Assembly: GCA_026018925.1 (NCBI GenBank)
Contig: JAKSZU010000018.1
Location: 1,984,001 to 2,048,000, forward strand
Reading direction: 5' to 3'
DNA length: 64,000 nt
DNA from: Tupaia tana
Lineage: Eukaryota > Chordata > Mammalia > Scandentia > Tupaiidae
This document shows positions 53,777 to 64,000 of the stretch, one piece after another; the first letter of the stretch is position 1; every line of letters begins with the position of its first letter. A program made the translations under genes and the position numbers. The notes beneath the pieces are model-generated. The model was not told the DNA's origin. It saw only the letters and a list, made by a program, of their open reading frames with translations, and made no database searches.

Positions 53777-54465
53777 TACTTTCTCTGGCGACAGAACAGT
53801 AAGCCATGGAGACTAAGGAAGATCAGATACAAAACTGAGACGTCGAGTTGCTGTTGAGCTTAATATTTTTAATCCAAAGGTGCTTTACTTTACTAGACTG
53901 GATAGAAACCTAGCGTAGACGTGTATCAGACTCGAATTTATTGCCAAAATCCTAGGCTGGAGCTTGGTGTCGGGACTGCCTAGTGGATACCTCCAAGACT
54001 GGGGAGACAGGCACCCTGCACCCGCGAGCGCGGTGCAGGGACCCCCGAGGCTCCCGCCGAGCATTGTCGTTGGTCCTTCCGGGCTCACACGTGATTCCAG
54101 GGCAGCTACGCGTGGTCATCGGGATCGAGAACCGAAGGCTGGAGTTCCTCCGTTAGGCTCGGGACGCCCCTGGGCTAGGGAAGATGTCGACTTGCTTTGT
54201 TTCGCTTTCTTCCTAAAGTGATTAGGCACTAATCTCTGGGATTTTTAAGGATTGCACTACAGAAGAATGTAACCTGATGTAGATCTCTGCAGTTCTGGGA
54301 GAGACACTTCTCTGATATACCCGTCAGTGCAAGAGACTCCGACAAACCCCATTTAAAGAGTCGGCACCAGCAGGCTGCTCGACGGAGTACGCCACAGGGG
54401 TCTTAGCACTTCCCGCCTCGTTCAGACACTCGTAGCCGTTTCAGGTTTTTAATTGTTTTCCTGCA

Positions 54466-54471
54466 AATAAA
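54466..54471 (+). promoter_or_regulatory. ZCCHC14: internal candidate poly(A) signal of ZCCHC14
   Basis: AATAAA about 690 nt after the stop codon. It could give a short-3' UTR isoform; use is unproven. Confidence 0.45.
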
Positions 54472-55736
54472 TTTACACTACATCGTAAAATAGAAATAGT
54501 TTACTCGCAACAACTTAATTTCTAAGGGTCCAAGTCCCAGAGAACCCATAGTCGTCAAAACTTTGAGAATCCTTTCCTTCCCAGCTGTTCAGGGGCTTTG
54601 AGTCCTGAGATCTTCCACCACAGACACTCTTGTAGCCAGGGCTGCGGCACGAGCTGGCCGCGGGAGGCTTCCAGTCCTTAGCGGTGTGTGCAAGGCTTTC
54701 TCGCGGGCTCCCCAGGACTCCAGCCCCAAGGCTTCCTGCTAGTGAGTCACGGTCGAGACAGACATTTCAACATAATGCATTTCTGTCACTTACGAGCAAA
54801 AGATCTGGAATCTCCTCCCTCAGCTTCTGTATACGGCTGTGTATTGATAGTCAATTCCGTTAAAAATTACCTGGAAAACTTCAGTAGAAGGTGGTAAGAC
54901 TCTAGAAGAGGCCATACAGACAAGACAGAGCTGCAGGATCTGTAGACGTTTGCTTTTTTTTTTTTTTAGGGAAAAGTCCTCACTGATGTCTAAATTTCAA
55001 CCCATTGGTATGAAAGTATTTTGGTCTGAAATTTAGGGACTTGAATATTCAAGGTTAAAGGGAATTTTCTGTTTAAATATTTAAAACACTAGAGCTTTCA
55101 ATATTAAAATATTGATTGTTAAAAGTCTTGCCAGGGATTTTCCATTTGAATATTTATTTACAAAAAAGAAAATGACAATATTCAAACCATTCTTAAAAAT
55201 GGGACAATCAGCCTTGTGCAAAATTGGTATAAATCAAAAGATACCCTAGTCTGAGGCATTGTGATGTGAAGCTTCACATTTTGAGATCAGTTTCCTGACC
55301 TTGTGGAAACAAAAGCAGAAGGTTGGTGCATTTTTAAAATGAAAGGCTTGGAGTAGAATGTGTTCATTTTCCTTTAGCGGTTTTATTTCTATGCAATGCA
55401 GAATTGCCAGACCTCTGTCCTCTCCTCTCTTCATGGTACACAGTATGACATGCAGTTCCACGGTCTCGGTGATGCTGCTGCACAGCTGTAAGGGGACTGT
55501 TACATGGACCTCTTCCATAGAAACACTACAAAATGTCAAACTATCAAGAACTGACACAATTTTGCCTTAAAGAGTACCGGACTGGAACTTGTATTATGTT
55601 AAAGGAAGACTTAAGAGTGTTCATTGCTGTTTACGATTTTCCTATTTCCGAAGGCCATCATAGAGGCCTGGGTATGTGCTGAAAGCCAAACTTTTCAATT
55701 TTTTGGTTTTTTTTTTTTAAACAAAGAAATATTTTA

Positions 55737-55742
55737 AATAAA
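55737..55742 (+). promoter_or_regulatory. ZCCHC14: second internal candidate poly(A) signal
   Basis: AATAAA within an A/T-rich stretch about 2 kb after the stop. Weakly supported, since A/T-rich sequence produces this hexamer by chance. Confidence 0.3.
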
Positions 55743-57793
55743 TCCTATTTCAACACAGTGAAATTGCTGGAAACTGTCTCATAGCAAAAGAAAGAAGTCA
55801 TATTTAAGTTTTTTTGTTTTAGTGGTCAGAGGGGAATGAAAGCGTCTGTTGTTACCCTTGTAATTATTTTGATAACTATTAGAGGTCAACCTTAAATACG
55901 ACAGAAAATTAGAACAGAAACTTCGATTTGAAGCACGACATTCCAAGTTGAGGTTAGTAAGTGCTGTGCTGAAGTCGTTCTGGCTGTGGCTCAGTCATCA
56001 GGGGTCCTTGGAAATCCCAGTTGTCTTGAAAGCGTGTGTGCGGGGGGGTGTCTCCGGTGAGGCTGCTCGGAGGCCAGAATCGTGGCAGAACGCTACGACG
56101 CACAGGTGGAGACAATCGAGCTGCCGCTCCGGGAGCCCTCCTAGAGTCCCGCACTTGGACTTGAGAACGTGTGCTGCAGTATTCTCTGATGAATTTCTCT
56201 CCTAAAGCAACCAAAGTCAGGGAGCTTCAAGAGCATTTGGCGCTCCGACAGGAGACTTCCTCACTGGTTAAAAACAGAACATACTGGCCCTCACAAACGC
56301 TTAGTCATCTTCCTGAAATCGTGGTCCAGTCTCAGAATGCTCTGGCCGCCATGAGGGGGTGGCACCGGCCATCCTACCCTCTGTGTGGTCTGTCATATGT
56401 TCAAAATGGTTCTAACCCCATGTTTCTATCTCTAAGAATGGGGAAAGTGGAATGTACAGATCAAAGTAGAATATAGTGTTGGGATAAAACAAATATTTAC
56501 TCTTTTGTTTTATTTTTTAAGCAAAGCACTCACTTTTCTACCTTGCTTTCTAACTTTCACTTCGTGGTAATACCGAAGATTGGAAAATGTTTAATGTCAG
56601 AACTCTTAATTGCTAAAGAGCACTGAGGAAATGGGAGCTAGCACTTAAAATAAAAATAAAGACAAAATTTTTCTCTTGAACGCATATATGTGATTGGGTT
56701 TTAAAAAACCAGCATCGTCTATCCTCTCCAAACGATCACAGGAATCAGCTTGTTAATATAGTAGTTAGTAAGTTCCGTATTTTAATTCAGTACTTAGAAT
56801 TCTAGGTCCCGTACTGCAAGGACTCCGCGTAGTTAGTGTATATTAGACTACGTGCCCAGGCCGGCGGGGCGGCAGGGACTGCCTACACGTCGCCCGCTGT
56901 ACGCGGCTTCCTGCCTGAGCAGACTGTACGCTTGGCTTCCACTCACCACCGCCTCACTCCCGTATCGCGGGTGGGCGCTTGCTGACTGGGGACTATGCTG
57001 TACCCGCTCGCTCCCTGTCACTTTCTTGTCACTCTTCTGGTGTTTTATTTTATACCTTGCTAGTTTTACATACTGATAACATGCTGAAGTCTTAAAAGGT
57101 GGTAAGGGGAACCGTCTCCCTGCTCAGCTCGACCATCTGTCCAGGAGGGGCTCGTGGAGCCTGAGTGGGGTCGACTGGTTTCCAAAGTGCAGGCGGTTCC
57201 CAAAGAACGAGTTCGGGACAGTTTAAAAGCCGTGGTTTCTGAAGAGGCGGAATTGTTGAGAAGTCTCAAGGGTCTGGCTGCAAGGGAGCATCTTTAATCA
57301 ACACTCGCAATATTCTAGAAAACCATATACTGTGCTGGTTGAGGCCAAAGGTCAATGTTACTACACTATTAACCGAAGGAGGGGCGCCACGGGTCGACAC
57401 CCTAGACCCCACCTCCAGTGTGTTGTATTAAGCCCTCATCACATGTGTAAGTTCTTCCATGCACAAAAACGGTAGGCTTCGGTACTGAGACTGAGAACCT
57501 TGTGTACTCAAGACTCTTCACAGCTTCTATTGGACATGTTTTCTTTTTAGGAATGAAGGAAAATTCTCCCATTTTTGAGCCATTCTTTTGTCAATTCTAC
57601 AAAATTGCATGTAACTTTATAAATATTTTTAAAAGATATAGTTTTGTAAATATTTAATATTCCGCTAATTTGATTTTGAATTGTAAATGTCAAGTATTCT
57701 GTTTTTGGGGTTTTTATGTTTTATTATACTTTGTTAAAAAGGAAAAGTTGTACATTTTTAGAATGTTTTTATGAGTAAATTTAATGTACTGAA

Positions 57794-57799
57794 AATAAA
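57794..57799 (+). promoter_or_regulatory. ZCCHC14: distal poly(A) signal of ZCCHC14
   Basis: AATAAA in gaaaataaaaattttaaa, followed by a G/T-containing stretch. It lies where the SINE-free AT-rich block ends, so it is the best candidate for the main 3' end. Confidence 0.75.
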
Positions 57800-58576
57800 A
57801 ATTTTAAAAAAGGCTCAGTGTTTAATAGGCCTGTCTCATGGAACATGAAGCAGATACTTTTCAAACAGATCGTAATTCTTGATCTCCACACTTGGGATTT
57901 AACCATTTCTACCTTTTTCTCCGATTTACAAAAAGGATACCTGGTCATAAGTCCATTTTCTATTAAGGTTCCCAGTTTAGGGGGAAAAAGAGTCCTTGCT
58001 AAGAACAGAAATGTAGATCCCTGACTTGGGTTAAAGATGTCCCTGTCTACATTCCGTGACAAAGCCAGCATTAATAGAAGCAGGTGTCGCAGGAAGCTGG
58101 TGTTGCTCTTGAGCGAGGGAGCATGCCTGTATGGGGTGGGTGGGGGTAGGGCCCGGGGGCCACAGCCACCAGGGCAGCTGGCTGACACACCAACCCGCAA
58201 CTAGCTCATTCTAATGTAAAGAAGGGCAGCTTTGTGGGACAGGACCACATTGTCCCAAGCCTGTGCTCAAGTTCTCATTTCAGGCAAACCGTGGCAGTGA
58301 AAGCGGGAGACATGGCGGCTTCTGATGGAAAAGGCTGCCTAGCAGCCCGTGCAGCCGAAGGCTGTCGGGCATACAGGCGCATCTGTGAGCAGTCTTCGTG
58401 GGAGAGCCAAGCGTGGCCTTAGCTCACTTCCTTGTGTTTAGCACACACTAGTGTCCACTTAACTCCTGTCGGGCCTGGTTTCTCAGCACCACTGCTCGGC
58501 CATGTGCTGTGTCACCCCACCCCCACACTCCTAGCACTGTCCATGCTTGTTTGACCTCAGGGGCAACTGGTTTAGA

Positions 58577-58808
58577 GGACCAGCAGTTGGCGTGATGGCT
58601 GTGCCGCTGGACTCCCACGTAGTCGACTGCAGCTCGAGTTCTGGAGGCTTAAACTCGTGCCAGGCGCATGTGCCTGCGTGCCCAAGATCTCGAGAGGAGA
58701 ATGGAGAAGGGATCATGGGGTGGCCATTCCCCTGGGGGGGGGGGGGGGTGATTTCTCTCTGGCGAATGCACGTGCCCTATGGCAAAAGCCTCCCCCCCCC
58801 AAAAAAAA
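58577..58808 (+). mobile_element. tRNA-SINE
   Basis: Sense copy with a G run of about 15 at the hairpin site; target duplication tggtttagag (about 58568 and 58809). Confidence 0.93.
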
Positions 58809-58900
58809 ATGGTTTAGAGCAGGTGATCACACGTTTACTCCCACAAAATATCACTCTTCTCCTTTATACTTTATAGCAGTTCTCAAGAGAGTTCAGTTTT

Positions 58901-59128
58901 GGGGACCAGCAGATGGCGTAATTGTTAGGTCGAGGGACTCCACGTAGCTGACCGTGGTCCCAGTCCTAGACCTTGCAGCTTGAAACTCACGCCAGGTGTG
59001 GGTGCATGTGCACCCAAAACCCCAAGAGGAGGAGAACGGAGGAGAAGGGACTGTAGTATGGCCATCCCCCCCATGGGGTGATTTCTTGCTTTCTGTGTTG
59101 GTCTCCAGTGAGCACATGTGCCCTATAG
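58901..59128 (+). mobile_element. tRNA-SINE
   Basis: Sense copy with gggaccagcagatggcgtaa head; lies tail to tail with the next copy. Confidence 0.93.
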
Positions 59129-59142
59129 CAGAAATTAATATG

Positions 59143-59396
59143 TTTTTTAAGAGAGGTTTCTGCTATAGGGTGCCTGTGCTCGCCAGAAAGAAAGAGACAG
59201 AAATCAAGAAATCCCCCCCCCCAGGGGGGGGGGGGGATGGCCATGCCGCAATCCCTTCTCCATTCTTCTCTTGGGATCTTGGACACACATGCACACAAGC
59301 AGGGCCTGAGTTTAAGCCACCAGGTCCGGGACTCGAACAGCGGTCGACTACATGGGACTCCAGTGACATAGCCATTACACCAACTGCTGATCCCAG
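59143..59396 (-). mobile_element. young tRNA-SINE
   Basis: Antisense copy with C9 and G14 runs at the hairpin site. Confidence 0.94.
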
Positions 59397-59662
59397 CAAA
59401 AATCCCTAGGGAAAAAAAAAATTAGTTTTATAAAAGCAAGACCTAGGGACCTGAACCGAGGCAAGGCAAGTGTCCATGACAAGGCCGAAACCTCCAAAGG
59501 TGGGTGACCCTCCACATGAGCACTCTCCCTTACATAGCAAAACCAGTCTGGATGCTCCTTTTTGGGAAGGCAAGAGCCTGCTTGGCTGTGAAGCAGTGTG
59601 AAAGGAAGTCTAAGACACCGATCCCATGAAACTGAGCTCTGCTGACAGTGTTCAGTTGTGCC

Positions 59663-59668
59663 TTTATT
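59663..59668 (-). promoter_or_regulatory. MAP1LC3B: distal poly(A) signal of MAP1LC3B
   Basis: TTTATT on the + strand is AATAAA on the coding strand. It is the last such signal before the convergent gap. Confidence 0.6.
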
Positions 59669-60166
59669 CACTTCATTAAAAATGCACTTGGTTTTAGAGA
59701 TCCTATAAAGTGACCACCCATTAAAGTAGAATATAGGTCATCCCTCCAAGTGTGGCATTTTTGAAAAAAGCAGTATTTCTTACAGGAATTTTACTGATCA
59801 CACAGGATTTAGAAGAATGTCAGATACAATGACATGAACAATCTAAACAGGACAGGCTGATTAAGAATTTACATAATGTAAAAATATACACATTGAAAGC
59901 CGTGTGGACAGATACATGCAGTGGGGAGAGTTGCCGACAGGAATCTCTCTAGTGATCAGCTGAGGGCCCAGATGCAGTAAAATCGCTTTCCCCCCCATTA
60001 CAGCAAACGACTTTCACTAACAGACTCAGGTATTCCACTCAAGTCTACATACACACGGGCGAACTGTGACCTGCTACACGTAGTGTCAAACTTCGTAACT
60101 CAGATCTTTCTGTGACACTCCCAAGAAAACTAATAGCCCCATGCAGGTGGCAGGAAGCACTGGTCT

Positions 60167-60172
60167 TTTATT
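60167..60172 (-). promoter_or_regulatory. MAP1LC3B: proximal candidate poly(A) signal of MAP1LC3B
   Basis: A second minus-strand AATAAA about 1.1 kb after the stop codon; possible alternative 3' end. Confidence 0.4.
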
Positions 60173-61245
60173 CCAGGCTGGATTTGGAAAATGTTTAAGT
60201 GTTGACATTAATATTTGTAAAGAGCATCTGTCTGCTTATGCTATGTTTTCTTTACAGTTGACATGCATTAGAGGGGAAAAATCTGATGGTTTGACTTAAC
60301 AGTGAGAACTACTCTTCAAAATGTAAGAACCTTTTAATAAGATACTTTAGCTACATATTTAACAAAAAATACAGCTTTAAACCAAAAGGCAGAAGGAAGT
60401 ACATGTGAAATTCAGTGCTTCAGTTTTACTATTCTGTAGTTGCTATCACTGCCCTGAAGGACAACATTGATAAAATTATTTTCCAAAGAGGCACTAGTTT
60501 GAAGTCTAAGAGAAAATCCCAAACAGAAGAAATGCCACTCTTTTTTTCTTGGGACTTTTAAGAAACTAGACAAAAACAAAATTATTCAAGGTTCCTATGA
60601 AGCAGTGCTATCTGTCTGTAGCTGTCTAGAGAACAAATCAAAACACTGCAAGCAGGGGGCTTAGGTGTACGTCTGTCAGCAATCGGGAGCCCGGGGCAGC
60701 AGCTTACTACTGGCTGCTGCTGCCCCTCGCTCCTGCTCTTGTGCCAGCTGTTAACGGCCTACATGTTGGGGGGAGGAGTGGTTACACGTGACACCTTATG
60801 CTTAAAGGTTCTCTTAGGGAGATTTCTCTAGCTCAGTAGAAGCCGCCTATAAAAAGGTAGTTCTGCTCAGAAGGAAGACTCCTATCGCTCTGAATGCCTG
60901 TTAAGCTCCCACTCAAAATGCAGGTTCCTACTGGGAGAAAAAAGAGCATTAAAATAACTTAAGGTCTATTATATTGGCAGATTAGAATGCAAAGTATTTT
61001 ATTTTTAAGCCTCTAAAGTTTTAAAACAAGGTGGTCTAGGTTAAATAATAGAGTTTTCCAAAGCTGAATTTGCTCATTTGGAGCTCAGTTTTTCTGCTTG
61101 AAATACAAAAACAACTTCCTAAAACTCCTAGGTGGGAACACTACTGTTTGATGATCTGTGACTAGATGAACTTGACCAATCTCAGTTGGTAATATCCCTT
61201 TTTTCCTTGGTAAGGGTTTTTAAATTGTAGAGCAGCTGCCTTTTT

Positions 61246-63416
<2,171 letters not shown>

Positions 63417-64000
63417 CTAGAGAAGAGGCCAGCAGGGACTTACAAACAGTCGCGAGCAGTGAGAACCACAAGCTGCTTCCTGCGCTGTAACTGCCACGTG
63501 CCGGCGTGGGGTTTCCAAGAGCACGTGTAGCTTCCTCACGGCACTCCCGTGAACAGGGGCCATTTACTACATGCCTTCTGCCTCCGCACCCCATAGGAAA
63601 TCTGATGGGTGAGAGAAAACATGACTGTCTCAAGGCAAGCGGGTGGCTACGGCATGGGGAGACACTTTGCCATGTATCCTTTTGTTCTGGTTGGACTTGG
63701 AGCCATGAAATATGTACTCCCTACTCAGGAAAAGAGCCCAGGCTTCCAGGAGTAGAAAGGCTGGCTCCTAGCTGAAAGCGCAACAGCTTAGCAACAGCTG
63801 TCAGTTCTACACCATCGCTTTCTGCAGCATGGTGGACGTCCTGATGTGGGCAAACGCGTGTCTTAATGACAAGCACGAGCAATCCTGGTAATATGCTCTG
63901 CATTTTTCTATAGTAGAGATTGTTTCTCTCTCTCTTTTAAGTTGCCAGAGAGGGTGTGCACTCGTCAGAGAGAGAGAGTGAAAGAGAGGAAGCGGCACCC
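63417..64000 (-). other. MAP1LC3B: MAP1LC3B intron 2, partial
   Basis: Sequence upstream of exon 3 on the minus strand. No coding exon is visible before the window ends; an antisense SINE runs off the edge. Confidence 0.8.
63935..64000 (-). mobile_element. SINE cut by the right edge
   Basis: Antisense tail and GA-rich beginning (gttgccagagagggtgtgca); the rest is outside the window. Confidence 0.65.

Larger units (their letters stand above)
53777..57815 (+). other. ZCCHC14: ZCCHC14 3' UTR, about 4 kb
   Basis: Runs from the stop codon to a strong terminal AATAAA. It is AT-rich, especially 54.9-57.8 kb, with several ATTTA pentamers and internal AATAAA motifs, and no recognisable SINE despite dense SINEs on both sides. 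The extent is inferred from base composition, repeat absence and the poly(A) signal. Confidence 0.8.
57816..59644. other. convergent intergenic gap ZCCHC14 / MAP1LC3B
   Basis: About 1.8 kb between the two inferred poly(A) sites. It holds three SINEs in 58577-59396. The remaining 57816-58560 and 59400-59640 show no gene or recognised repeat. Confidence 0.7.
59645..61245 (-). other. MAP1LC3B: MAP1LC3B 3' UTR
   Basis: About 1.6 kb of SINE-free, AT-rich sequence from the stop codon to a minus-strand AATAAA. The length is in the range of mammalian LC3B mRNAs. The far end is inferred from the poly(A) signal and from the SINEs that resume below 59400. Confidence 0.75.

Overview
The window is nuclear DNA of a placental mammal. 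It carries large GT-AG introns, dense tRNA-derived SINEs, old LINE-1 debris and minisatellites, plus two genes whose order and orientation match the human chromosome 16q24 neighbourhood. ZCCHC14 lies on the + strand and is 5' truncated by the window edge. MAP1LC3B (LC3B) lies on the - strand and its first two coding exons are beyond the right edge. The genes converge tail to tail. The species cannot be named from what is visible. The dominant SINE is not Alu, B1/B2, a carnivore, ruminant, pig or horse SINE, the lagomorph C repeat, the bat VES element or the elephant-type AfroSINE as I know them, so a less-studied eutherian lineage is likely.

Layout. 1-9474 is ZCCHC14 intron with two minisatellites (85-818 and 2756-3516) and SINEs. 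9475-53776 holds twelve ZCCHC14 coding exons encoding the last 893 residues: a serine-rich N-terminal part, a PX-like segment, a SAM domain, a long low-complexity region and a C-terminal CCHC zinc knuckle. The introns between them are packed with SINEs, L1-like fragments and a CpG-rich minisatellite (18081-18625). 53777 to about 57815 is a 4 kb, AT-rich, SINE-free 3' UTR. About 57.8-59.65 kb is a short intergenic gap with three SINEs. About 59.65-61.25 kb is the SINE-free 3' UTR of MAP1LC3B, followed by coding exons 4 (61246-61426) and 3 (63310-63416) and the intron running off the right edge.

Function. ZCCHC14 is an RNA-binding scaffold that pairs with TENT4 non-canonical poly(A) polymerases, and its SAM domain reads a CNGGN-type hairpin loop. 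LC3B is the ubiquitin-like protein conjugated to phosphatidylethanolamine on autophagosomes. They are neighbours, not members of one pathway. Nothing here is an operon, a CRISPR array or a prokaryote-like system.

The most distinctive content is the repeat biology: a young SINE family with many near-identical copies in both orientations, nested insertions (one three deep), a 26-bp minisatellite grown from the end of a SINE, recurrent G/C homopolymer expansion at one SINE position, a SINE inserted within about 25 nt of a splice acceptor, and a short inverted-terminal-repeat element. Long open frames elsewhere are by-products of GC-rich sequence and repeats.
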